Shown here piece by piece: positions 53,199-62,700 of a stretch of DNA of 64,000 nucleotides. The DNA comes from Pseudomonas frederiksbergensis (GTDB taxonomy: Bacteria > Pseudomonadota > Gammaproteobacteria > Pseudomonadales > Pseudomonadaceae), in contig NZ_JAAUOE010000016.1 of NCBI RefSeq assembly GCF_017114915.1, forward strand, positions 1-64,000, written 5' to 3'. The position numbers and the translations under genes were made by a program. The notes beneath the pieces were generated by a model that was not told the origin of the DNA, did no database searches, and saw nothing but the letters and a program-made list of their open reading frames with translations. The first letter of the stretch is position 1. The number at the start of each line of letters is the position of its first letter.

Positions 53199-55721
53199 AT
53201 GTTCCCGATGACCCCTATCGCGGCTGCACTTGCGCTGTTGTTTTGTGTTGGCGCAGTAGCGGCTCCTGCCCCTGCCGGTACGACACCGCGTAGTTTGCTT
53301 GCGCAGGCCAAAGGCTTGCCGAAAGACTTCGAGGAGCACTTTTTTGATGTCCCCTTGGCTGTTCGGGTCGAACTCGACCAACAGCCGTTGGGCGAAGCGA
53401 TGATTGTGTTATCACGCGATGACCGCATCACCCTGCTCGAATTCACCGATACCAGCGAAAACCGTTTCGGCGCCGCCGAGCGGGAAAAATGGGCGAGCTA
53501 TCTCAAGCCCGGCGTAGCGTTGGGATCCTGCACCAGCCAATGCCCTGAGCAGATGCTGGCGGTGCACTACAACCTGGAAAATTCCCTGGTCTCCATCCTT
53601 ACCGAGAACGCCGAGCGCGACGCCGAGGCCAAGCGTTTCTACGATCAGCCGGAAAATGGCAGCACCGGCCTTATCGTGCGTAACCAGCTCAACCTCAACG
53701 GCGGCCAGGAACAGGATCTGGGCGGGCGTTTCGGCCTGGAAGCCAACGGCAGCCTGGGCAATTGGAGCCAGACCTTCAACATGCAACTGGCGCGTCTCGG
53801 TGGCCCGGACGACAAGCTCTATCACGCGGTGTACGAGCTGCATACCCAGCGCGAATTGCAAGGCAGTTTTCTGCGCCTGGGCTATTTCACCCCCACGTCA
53901 GAAGGCCTGACCCGTCAGCCGCGCTCATTCGGCACCAGCCCCGATACCACCGTGGGCGTGATGTACGGCAGTTCCGACAGCCTGGCGATCGACCTGCAAA
54001 ACCCCAGCGTCTACCCGATCTATGTCACCGCCAACCGTCAGGCGTCGGTGGAAATCTATCGCGATGGTCTGCTGATCAACACCCAGTCGGTGCCCGCCGG
54101 TTTGCAGACCCTCGATACCCGGCCCTTGCCCGGCGGCATTTATGAAGTGGAAGTGCGCCTGATCGAGGACGGTCAGACGACATCGAGCACCCAGGAGCTG
54201 GTCTACAAGCCGAGCAACTGGCGTAACCCCGACGAGCGCTGGCGCTACAACCTGTTTGCCGGACAGGAAACCAAACTGCTCAGCAACTGGGACAAACAGG
54301 CCAGCGGCGACGCCACCGCAGGCGCTTCGCTCAATTACCTGTTGCACCCGCGGGTCGTTCTCGGGCTGTCGGCGCGTCAGGTTCGGGAAAAGCTGCAGTA
54401 CGGCACCTCCATCGACTGGACCCTGGCCAACAGCACCAGTATGTACGCCAACTTTTACCAGACCGAAGACCATGGCACCGGGATCGATCTGCAAGGCCTG
54501 TACAACTACGGCGCCGGCAGCCTGGTGATCAGTCACAACCGCAGCTGGCTGGATACCACTAACACCTATGACACCTTGCCCGACGGCACTCGCATTCGTC
54601 AGCGCAACGTGTTTACCGGGCAGACCAGCAATTCGTCGCTGGCCCTGAACCACCGCGTCAGCCGCAACAGTTCGCTAAACGCCCGGGTGGCCCACAGCGA
54701 GGGCAACGTCGAAGGCGTCGGCGTCGACCTGGGTTGGACCCAGCGCACCATGGTGCTCGGCAGTGACGCCAATTGGCGGCTGTCGCTGTTCGATCGCCCC
54801 GGCAGCTTCAGCAGCGGCGATGCGCGCAACCGTGGCGTGGACCTGAGCCTGAACGTGGCGCTCGGCGGCCCGGGGCAGCAGATTTCCGGCAGCATCGGCA
54901 CGCGTACCGCGCGGGACGGCAGCCGCGACAACAACGCCTCGCTGGGTTACCGCAAAACCCTTGAGGATCACGTGCTGCAAAGCGTGGCGGCGACCGTGAT
55001 CACCGACACCTACGGAATCGGCTTGAACGGACAGGCTTATTTCAGCACCGATACCGTCAATGGCGATGGTTTCGTCCAGCGCTCGTCCTACAACGGCAAT
55101 TACACCGGTGGCCTTAACCTCGACAGCACCGTGGCCATCGGCGGGCAGCAGATCGTGATGACCAGCCAGCATCAGGGGCGAGGGGCGGGAATGATCGTGG
55201 ATGTCGAGTCCGATATCGATGGCATCGCCCTGCGCGCCGACGACTTGAGCGGCGGCAGTGCGGCCTTGCGGCCGGGTCGCAACTTCATTCCCCTCACCGC
55301 TTACAAGAACAGTTCTGTGAGCTTCGACTTCGAAGGCAACGATGTGCCGGCGGCCGCCATTGAGCCGGCACGCACCCGCTATCACATGAACAAGGGAGGC
55401 GTGGAGTACAGGAAGGTACGGGTGATGAAAACCCTGACCGTGCTCGGCCGCCTGCTCGACCCGCAAGGGCGTCCGCTCAAGGGGCATCACGTCATCAATC
55501 ACGCCAGCCGTGGAGTGAGTGAAGTGGACGGGTTCTTCTCCATGGAAATGAACGCGGGTTCACCCACCCTGGAAGTTCGCTACGCCGATCAGTTGCTGTG
55601 TCAGTTCCGCCTCGATCCGGAACAAGGGCGGGTGGAAAACAATGTGCTGATGATCGGGGATTTGCGTTGCAGCCCGGATACCTTGGCCGACGCGACCATC
55701 ATTCAGGAGAAGGCAGGTTGA
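53199..55721 (+). CDS. CS1/CFA-I-type outer-membrane usher (TcfC/CooC/CfaC family)
   Basis: An 840-residue usher that exports and assembles the pilus. The signal peptide is in PMTPIAAALALLFCVGAVAA. After an N-terminal periplasmic region comes a long beta barrel rich in lines such as GSFLRLGYFTPTSEGLTRQP and ANSTSMYANFYQTEDHGTGI, with a plug-like region RQASVEIYRDGLLINTQSVP. The C-terminal domain holds LRPGRNFIPLTAYKNSSVSF and three further cysteine-bearing stretches. Family length fits. ATG 53199 is preferred over GTG 53193. The stop overlaps the next start by one base. Confidence 0.9.
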   Translation: MFPMTPIAAALALLFCVGAVAAPAPAGTTPRSLLAQAKGLPKDFEEHFFDVPLAVRVELDQQPLGEAMIVLSRDDRITLLEFTDTSENRFGAAEREKWASYLKPGVALGSCTSQCPEQMLAVHYNLENSLVSILTENAERDAEAKRFYDQPENGSTGLIVRNQLNLNGGQEQDLGGRFGLEANGSLGNWSQTFNMQLARLGGPDDKLYHAVYELHTQRELQGSFLRLGYFTPTSEGLTRQPRSFGTSPDTTVGVMYGSSDSLAIDLQNPSVYPIYVTANRQASVEIYRDGLLINTQSVPAGLQTLDTRPLPGGIYEVEVRLIEDGQTTSSTQELVYKPSNWRNPDERWRYNLFAGQETKLLSNWDKQASGDATAGASLNYLLHPRVVLGLSARQVREKLQYGTSIDWTLANSTSMYANFYQTEDHGTGIDLQGLYNYGAGSLVISHNRSWLDTTNTYDTLPDGTRIRQRNVFTGQTSNSSLALNHRVSRNSSLNARVAHSEGNVEGVGVDLGWTQRTMVLGSDANWRLSLFDRPGSFSSGDARNRGVDLSLNVALGGPGQQISGSIGTRTARDGSRDNNASLGYRKTLEDHVLQSVAATVITDTYGIGLNGQAYFSTDTVNGDGFVQRSSYNGNYTGGLNLDSTVAIGGQQIVMTSQHQGRGAGMIVDVESDIDGIALRADDLSGGSAALRPGRNFIPLTAYKNSSVSFDFEGNDVPAAAIEPARTRYHMNKGGVEYRKVRVMKTLTVLGRLLDPQGRPLKGHHVINHASRGVSEVDGFFSMEMNAGSPTLEVRYADQLLCQFRLDPEQGRVENNVLMIGDLRCSPDTLADATIIQEKAG

Positions 55722-56998
55722 TGGAGCATTTATCTTCAATGATCGAACGTACTGTCTCGACCGGGCGGCTACGAAGGCTTGGCCAATGGCTTGCGTTACT
55801 GCTGGTGATCACGGTGGTGCCTGCGCATGCGGTCACTCAGGAAATCACGGCGGTGTTCAGGCCTGACCCGGCCAATCCGAACAGCAATAAATTCATCAAC
55901 ACCACCCCGATCAGTGGTTATTGCGCGGACTATCCCGGTGAATGCCAGGCCAATGGAGTGTTCAGCATCAGGCTGCCCATCAACTTTCATTCAGCTTATT
56001 CGATCCAGCCCGGTGCTTCCGAGCGCAACGGTGCGATGTTCAGGGTGCCGGCAGGCTGGTCGCCGATCACTGTCACAAACACTGAGACCGGGCAAACGGA
56101 AAGGGTCGAGGTCTTTATCTCAGGGATCGGCACCCAATACGTGCTGAGCGACACCGTGCAAAACCTGACGGGGGCGCCGAGTGCCCTTGAAGGACACCGG
56201 CAATTGTGGGGTGGGCAGAGTTGGGTGTATGCGCCGCCCCCTTGTTTGTATAGCGGTGTCGGGGCTTATGGCGATAGCACCTACCGCTTTTTCTGGAAAA
56301 CCCCGGTCCAGGCAGTGTGCAGTAAAAAAGCGTCGTTTTTGATTCCGGGCTTTTCCTACCGCACGCTGGACTTTGCCTATGAAATGCGCACACCCAATCC
56401 TTTGGGCATGTCCACCGGGCGGTATATCGGCGCACTGCAATTTAACATTGGTCCGGGCGGCGCTTTCGACATGGGTGATGCCATGATCCCGGATGACTCG
56501 ATTCTGATCCTGGATTTTGCTCTGGATGTGCAACACATGCTCAAGGTCGAGCTTCCTCCGGGTGGCAACCAGATTGCCTTGCAGCCCGAAGGTGGATGGC
56601 AGCGATGGCTGAGCTCGGGGCGTGCGCCGGAGCGATTGTTTCGCGATCAACCGTTTCTAATGACAGCCAGTTCCAGGTTCAAGATGTATCTGGAGTGCGG
56701 CCTTGGAACGGCCCAGTGCATTTTAATGAATGATGCAACCACTGACGGCACTCCCTTCAAGGTGAGCGTGAGCTTGCCGAACGGATTGACCGACTCCAAT
56801 GGAAGGCCTGTAAAGCAGCAGGAACTTTTACCCACGCCGTCGGGTGCCGTCATTTTTCAACCTGGAAGTTACGTCGAACGCAAGCCGGGAGTACTTCATT
56901 TTGAAATCAATAAAGCCAATACAGATCGCATATTGAAGGCCCATAAGGGGGTCAGGTATTCCGGTACTGTCGTAGTTATTTGGGATTCGGAAATTTGA
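55721..56998 (+). CDS. CfaE/CblD-type pilus initiation/tip protein 1
   Basis: A 425-residue minor subunit that in CS1-type pili starts assembly and carries adhesion at the tip. A signal (LGQWLALLLVITVVPAHA) is followed by VTQEITAVFRPDPANPNSNK and NTTPISGYCADYPGEC; the protein ends YSGTVVVIWDSEI. Cysteines are arranged as in CfaE-like proteins. AGGAGAAGGCAGG precedes the ATG, which shares its A with the usher stop. A second copy of this type lies at 58396-59661. Confidence 0.87.
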   Translation: MEHLSSMIERTVSTGRLRRLGQWLALLLVITVVPAHAVTQEITAVFRPDPANPNSNKFINTTPISGYCADYPGECQANGVFSIRLPINFHSAYSIQPGASERNGAMFRVPAGWSPITVTNTETGQTERVEVFISGIGTQYVLSDTVQNLTGAPSALEGHRQLWGGQSWVYAPPPCLYSGVGAYGDSTYRFFWKTPVQAVCSKKASFLIPGFSYRTLDFAYEMRTPNPLGMSTGRYIGALQFNIGPGGAFDMGDAMIPDDSILILDFALDVQHMLKVELPPGGNQIALQPEGGWQRWLSSGRAPERLFRDQPFLMTASSRFKMYLECGLGTAQCILMNDATTDGTPFKVSVSLPNGLTDSNGRPVKQQELLPTPSGAVIFQPGSYVERKPGVLHFEINKANTDRILKAHKGVRYSGTVVVIWDSEI

Positions 56999-57044
56999 TC
57001 GTATCCCCTGATGAGTCATTGTATTTAAGTTGAGGTTTTTTCAG

Positions 57045-57785
57045 ATGAAGCGACTCGTTCTGCTCTTGGCCGCCTGTTTGCCTTTTCAAAGTGCGCAAGC
57101 CGGTCCGAATATCAATATCGGCGTGGTGTATGACTATTTGCCCGGCGATAAAAGTACCTACTTGAAACGGGTGTACAACAGCGGTGACAGCACCGCATTC
57201 GTCAAGATCAATGTGCTGGAAATCATCTATAACGCCGACGGCACGTCTTCCGAAGTGCCGGTCAAAGTGCAAGCCGATGCCAGTGCCCGAGACGGTCTGA
57301 TGGCCAGTCCGGCCCGTCTGATCATTCCGGCCCAGGGCATGCAGGGCACCCGGTTGCTGTTTATGGGCGAACGGGACAAGGAGCGTTATTTCCGGGTGCG
57401 TTTCGTGCCGGTGGTGCCGGAAAAGGAAGACGAGTTCGCGGTGTCCAGCGAAGAGCGCGAGGACTACAAAAAGACCCTGACCGCGGGCGTGAACGTGATG
57501 GCCGGTTTCGGCACGATTTTCTTCGTGCGGCCCAAGGATGCCCGTTTCGACAGTGTGATCGACGACAGTGCAGGCATTTACAAAGTGCGTAACAACGGCA
57601 ACACGGTGGTGGTGATCGATGAGTTCAAAAATTGTTCAAAAGCCGTGGAGACCGACTGCGAGCCGACCACTAAACACCACGTCATGGCGGGCAAGTCGTT
57701 TGAATTCGAGAAGAAGGCTGGGCGTGAGTACCGATTCATCCTGGTGGAGGGTGACACGAAAAAGAACCTGCGTGTCGCTGGTTGA
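57045..57785 (+). CDS. CS1-type fimbrial periplasmic chaperone (CfaA/CooB family)
   Basis: A 246-residue chaperone that guards subunits in the periplasm. The signal is MKRLVLLLAACLPFQSAQAG. The first Ig-like domain holds NIGVVYDYLPGDKSTYLKRV and SPARLIIPAQGMQGTRLLFM, with the run of alternating residues that binds subunits; YFRVRFVPVVPEKEDEF is the conserved hinge stretch. The length fits the CFA/I chaperones. It is the fourth gene; in enterotoxigenic E. coli the chaperone gene comes first. Confidence 0.85.
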   Translation: MKRLVLLLAACLPFQSAQAGPNINIGVVYDYLPGDKSTYLKRVYNSGDSTAFVKINVLEIIYNADGTSSEVPVKVQADASARDGLMASPARLIIPAQGMQGTRLLFMGERDKERYFRVRFVPVVPEKEDEFAVSSEEREDYKKTLTAGVNVMAGFGTIFFVRPKDARFDSVIDDSAGIYKVRNNGNTVVVIDEFKNCSKAVETDCEPTTKHHVMAGKSFEFEKKAGREYRFILVEGDTKKNLRVAG

Positions 57786-57844
57786 CCGTCAACCCTCGCA
57801 CGTCTCCATCGCTGTTTTCTCTTGCATGTAACGGGTATCGGAAA

Positions 57845-58345
57845 ATGATCAGACAATGGATCGCTCTGACATCGGCCAGTGGGCTGGCGTTGATGAGCGC
57901 CTGGGCATTCGCCGCGCGGGAAGAAATCGAATTCTTCGTTTCGGTGGATATTCCCACTTTGAATTTTTATGTCATACCCAGTGAACCCGACTGGATTCAC
58001 CGGGAACAAGTGCTGCCCTGGGATGTGAACACTAGAAAGCTTGGCGGTTTACGCAGGACTTTCGACGTCAAACATGACAGCAGTGCTATTGAGGCGCGCC
58101 TGGAAAGTTACCCTCATCTGGCCAATGGGCGAGACTCCCGGGAGAACATCAATTTGCTGGTCAGTTTCAATGGCAAGGAGCTCAGCCATCACCCTGTTCC
58201 TCAGCAAGTTGTTACTGCAGAAGAGGCAAGGGGCGGCGCTCGGGTGATGCTGGAAATCAAACCCAGAGCCGACAGTACATACTATCCAGGGGATTACTAC
58301 GGCACCGTCAGTATCATCTTCAATGTCGCGGCCCCAGGGGGGTGA
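57845..58345 (+). CDS. CS1-type fimbrial subunit, second copy (diverged)
   Basis: A 166-residue pilin-like protein. The signal peptide is IALTSASGLALMSAWAFA; the mature start AREEIEFFVSVDIPTLNFYV parallels RHSISLVAHVPTNGFYVVP of the first pilin, and YYPGDYYGTVSIIFNV matches its end. The middle is very different, with an insert-like LGGLRRTFDVKHDSSAIEAR. It may be a minor subunit or a second filament type. The start is ATG 57845, 60 bases after the chaperone. Confidence 0.8.
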   Translation: MIRQWIALTSASGLALMSAWAFAAREEIEFFVSVDIPTLNFYVIPSEPDWIHREQVLPWDVNTRKLGGLRRTFDVKHDSSAIEARLESYPHLANGRDSRENINLLVSFNGKELSHHPVPQQVVTAEEARGGARVMLEIKPRADSTYYPGDYYGTVSIIFNVAAPGG

Positions 58346-58395
58346 GAGGAAATCCAAAGCGCAAGAAACAAGGTCTTTAGTGCAAGGATGTGAGA

Positions 58396-59661
58396 ATGAT
58401 TCCAAGGGGTCGGAAATTGAATAAGATCATTAAAAGATGCGCCTTTGCTTATGTGTTCGGTGGGATTTTTTCTTTGTCAGCGCAAGCGATAACCCAGGAG
58501 ATCCGCGCCAGTTTCGTCCCTGATCCTGCCAATCCGCAAAACAATCAATTTATCAACAAGACCCCGCAGAGCGGTCATTGCGCCACTTTCGCGGATGATT
58601 GCAAGCCCTACAATCTGTCCGGCCTGAGACTTCCCCTGCGCTTTTCGGCAAGCCATGCCATCGAGCCCGGCGCGCCCGAACGCGCCGGGGCGACGCTCAA
58701 GGCGCCGGCCCAGTGGCGTAGCCTGACCGTGTCGAACGTCGTAACAGGCGAAGCACATACGGTGGAGATAAGGATTGGAGGCATCGGATCTCTATATGTC
58801 CTGAGCGACACGGCAGTGAATCTGACGGGAGCTTCGAATGATCTGGAAGGGCACACTTGGCTGTGGAACGGCGGTTCATGGGGAGGGGGCGCGCCCAACC
58901 CCTGTCAGCAAAGCTCACATGCGAGCCATTCTCCAGACAGTTATAGGTTTTTCTGGAGAACACCGCTCGAATCAGCCTGCAGCAAACAAGCCGCGTTCCT
59001 GATTCCGTGGATGTCCTACGACTATCTGGATGTGGGCTATGAACTGCGCACCCCCAATCCACTGGCCATGTCGGCGGGAATTTACACCGGCGAGTTTAGG
59101 TATGCCGTTGGCCCGGGCGGCGATTTCGACATGGGCGACAACCTGCTGCCGGATAATTCCAGCCTGACCTTCAGGTTCGTTCTGGATGTCCAGCACATGC
59201 TCAAGGTCGACCTTCCGCCCGGGGGCCACAAAATCGAATTGGTGCCGCAAGGGGGTTGGCAAGCCTGGCTGCAGGAAGGACGCCGGCCCGCCCGATTGTT
59301 CCGGGATCAGACCTTCAACATTTCAACGTCTTCAAAATTCAAGATGTTCTTTCAGTGCGAACATGCCGGTATCGGTGCCTGTGCGTTGCGCGATACCGAA
59401 AGCGGCTCGACGTTTCCCCAGGTCTACATGAGCGTCAGCCTGCCCCACGGCATCACCGATAACACAGGCCAACCGGTCAAACGCAGGCCTCTGACGGACA
59501 ATGCGCAAGGCACGGTCTTTCAACCGGGGCATTTCCTGGAGCGGGCGGCGGGCACGCTGCACTTCGAAATACCGGCGTTCTATCTTGAGCAGATGTTGCA
59601 GCCCGGCCAGGCCAGGCGGTATGCCGGCAACGTCACCGTGATCTGGGATTCGGAAGTGTAG
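58396..59661 (+). CDS. CfaE/CblD-type pilus initiation/tip protein 2
   Basis: A 421-residue paralogue of the product of 55721-56998. Both start the mature part TQEI.A.F.PDPANP..N.FIN.TP.SG and end V.VIWDSE, and share ELRTPNPL.MS and LDVQHMLKV.LPPGG stretches. Signal: FAYVFGGIFSLSAQA. AAGGA at 58384-58388 favours ATG 58396 over GTG 58390. It is the last gene of the operon and is followed by a strong terminator. It pairs with the second pilin gene. Confidence 0.85.
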   Translation: MIPRGRKLNKIIKRCAFAYVFGGIFSLSAQAITQEIRASFVPDPANPQNNQFINKTPQSGHCATFADDCKPYNLSGLRLPLRFSASHAIEPGAPERAGATLKAPAQWRSLTVSNVVTGEAHTVEIRIGGIGSLYVLSDTAVNLTGASNDLEGHTWLWNGGSWGGGAPNPCQQSSHASHSPDSYRFFWRTPLESACSKQAAFLIPWMSYDYLDVGYELRTPNPLAMSAGIYTGEFRYAVGPGGDFDMGDNLLPDNSSLTFRFVLDVQHMLKVDLPPGGHKIELVPQGGWQAWLQEGRRPARLFRDQTFNISTSSKFKMFFQCEHAGIGACALRDTESGSTFPQVYMSVSLPHGITDNTGQPVKRRPLTDNAQGTVFQPGHFLERAAGTLHFEIPAFYLEQMLQPGQARRYAGNVTVIWDSEV

Positions 59662-59677
59662 GTCCGGTCACCGCTGT

Positions 59678-59711
59678 GCCCTGAAGGCAATCGATACATT
59701 GCCTTCAGGGC
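59678..59711. terminator. 14-bp perfect hairpin between fimbrial operon and NEL gene
   Basis: GCCCTGAAGGCAAT (59678-59691) and ATTGCCTTCAGGGC (59698-59711) pair exactly over CGATAC. It lies between converging genes and should stop both. Confidence 0.85.
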
Positions 59712-59726
59712 GCCAGTCGAGTGAGG

Positions 59727-62700
59727 TCAGATCCCCGCCCGAACCATGGCCTCGCGTGTCAGCGTTCTGCGCAGCTCCTTCTCCTGATCACCGATGTCCT
59801 CCACCCAGCGAGAATAGGTTTCCTCGCTCATCTTCTGTTCTGTGAACACCTCTTGCTCAGGTATCGACAGTTTGCGCGCCAGCTCACTGAGTGCATGCCT
59901 GCGCAAATCCCGTTGCTGCGGCGGCAAGTGTGCCGATTCAATCCAGTCGTGCTGGGCAGCCTGCAAATCGATCAGCAGGCCGTCCTTCGCCTGATGAGCG
60001 CGGGTGTTGGCGACGAGTTCTCCCGGCCAGGTTTCGCGCAAATATTGCTCCCAGAACGGTTGCTCGATCATCTGGTTGACCAGCCCGTCGCCGGCCTCTT
60101 GGTTGATGATCTTGTCGTAGGCCTCGGTGATGGTCTCGTCGTCGACGCCGGCGACTGGACGAAATTTCATGGCTTCGGACTGCCAGGGCAATTCCAGGCG
60201 TTTGGCCAGCCCCGTTTCGTAGGCCAAGTGAACCTCGACCTCGTCGGGATTGCCTTCGCGAGCCTTGATGTCGGCTCGGGCGATTTCGCTCACTTGCCCA
60301 AGACGTGCCGCGCCTTTGGCCAGCGTCACCAGTTTGCGCTCAATCTCGGCGCGGTGGGTCGAGAACGAGCGGGCCTCCGATGCCAGGACCCTGATGCCCA
60401 TGTTGTTGAATAGCTGGGCACTGGCGTCCTCGCAGCCTTCGGGATCGGTCGACATGAGGAACAGGTCTTCGCGCAGTTGGGTGTCGATGTCCATGGCAGC
60501 GATCATCCGCCACACACGGTCGGACAATTGATTGCGCGTTTCTCCTCCCAGCCTGTAGTCGGCGGAACGGGTCAGGTCTTGCAACACCCTGAAGAACCCG
60601 TCGGAGTTGGGCTCGCTGGCGACCGCGTGCCACGCCTCGCCCTGATAAGTGCCTATTCCCGCTGTTTCGTCACTCCCGAAGCTGTCATTGAAGATCGGCC
60701 ACTGCTCGAGCAAGTTTTCGGCGACAGTTGAATAGGTCTGGTACTTCGGTAAACCCGCTGACGATCTGTACTGGTCGTAAGTGAGTAGGGCAGTGGATGA
60801 AAACCTGCGCGTTTCGACACGAGTGCGAGCGATGAGCCGCGCTTCATCGGAGCCGAGTGGCACCTGCGGTATTTTTTTGATCGGATTTGCCCACAGGTCG
60901 AGAAAAAATCCCCGGGGCCGGGGCTTGGCGAACAGCCCCGCGGGCCACGCATCGATGCCCGCGTCGTGCAGGCTCAATACCTTGAGCCTCGGCATACGTT
61001 CGACGTTCGGCGCAAGGCCCAAAGGATTCTTATCCAGCCTGAGGGTTTCCAGGCGTGTCAGGTTACGCAGTTGCTCCACGGTGGCAGGCGTCAACCGAAT
61101 CTGATTGTCGTTCAGGCGCAGGGTCTCAAGCAGCCGCATCTGGCCGACGCTGTCGGGTAGGGCAGCCAATCCGCAGCTTCTGGCGCTGAATTGACGAATA
61201 TGATGAAAGTCCTTCAACAGACCATTCGAAGCCGGGTTGAACCTTGAACCATCCAGACTCAAGGTCGTGACCTGTTCAAGCCAGGGTTTGAGATCGGCCG
61301 GCATTTCCCCCCACCAACGCTCAAGGTCATGGGACAGGAACTCTTTGGACAGATCCAGCGCATAACCGTTTTCCAGACTTGCGCAGCGCTCGCCGAACAC
61401 TTCGGACTTGCGTTCGAAACACTCCAGCAGCCGGTCGGCAATGAAGCGTCCTCCCTTACGCTGGTACTCCCAATAGGCCCGAGGCAGGTTGGTATCGGGG
61501 CTATCGCCATCCCAGCTACTCAGATAGCGTTGCCGCCATTGTTCAAGTGTTTGCTTCAGCGTTTTGAGTTCGCGTTCAAGCCGATCGATTTCCAGGTGGG
61601 GATCGCCGCTGCGATGCAACGACCGGCTGAAGGCCGCGACTTCAGTGTCATTGAAATGCGGATAGAGGTTCTGGACTTTCTCTTCCACGGTTCGAGCGCC
61701 CTTGGACAGCCACCCTCCGCGCAGCAGCAATTCGGTTTCCGGCGGCACGACCGGGCGAATCGGGGGCCGCGCGAGTAAGATCCTGCGCTCGGCAGGCGCC
61801 TGGGTTTTGGCCATCACCCATTGCCTGAACATTTCCCCTTGCCCGGCGCGGTAGCCCAGGGCAGCTCGCTTGTCTGCGGGCAGGGCCAGCAGGATGGCGT
61901 CATACAAGTCTCCGGCCTCCTGCAGTTTATTGTTGGTGCCATCGCGCACTTCATAGCGGCCATGTTCATCCCTGATCAGCACTCGCTGAGTGGCGGCCTC
62001 TGCGCTGCCTACGCTGCAGCGTAGCGGGCCGTCATAGGTGCCATCGCGCACATCGATGCGTAAACCGGCCAAGGTGTCGGTATGAAATTTCAGGGTGTTG
62101 AGGGTCAGACGCTCGGTGTCGGGCACCAGCAGTGCCGGCTCATGCAAGCCTTCAGCCGCGCGCGCAGCGCTGATCTCAAAGGCGCTTTCCCGGGCCTGGT
62201 CTTTCAGGCGCAAGGGGAGGCGTCGTTCTTCGAGCATGATGTGCTGTTCGTCGGGCGTCGCCCTCGTCAGCAGGGTTTCAGCGACCCTCGAAGGCAGTTG
62301 CGGATATTGCCGCTGCAGCAGCTGAACCCGGGCATCGTCGTTGTGATCCTTGAGCCGGTACTGGTAGTTGAAGATATCGGGTGTGCGCGTCTCCACGGCA
62401 TCCGCCAATTGATCGCGCAAGACCTGTGCCCGCCGGCCTTTCGGATACTCGTTGCCGAGCAAAGCCTTCATGTCGGCATCGTCCAGGAAGTTCACCAGCC
62501 GTTCCGGGAGTTTGCCGGCCATCATGTCCGAGAGGCTGATGGCAAGCGTCTGTGCGTCCGGGGCCTGGGGATTGCCATACTTGCGAAAGCTACCGCTCAT
62601 GTCGCCGTTAAAGACCTTCAGGGCTTTGTCGGCGGGCCAGCCGGGCATGTCCGGTACCATCCGCTCAAACCAGTAGGACGCCGGATCCAGCGGCTGTCCG

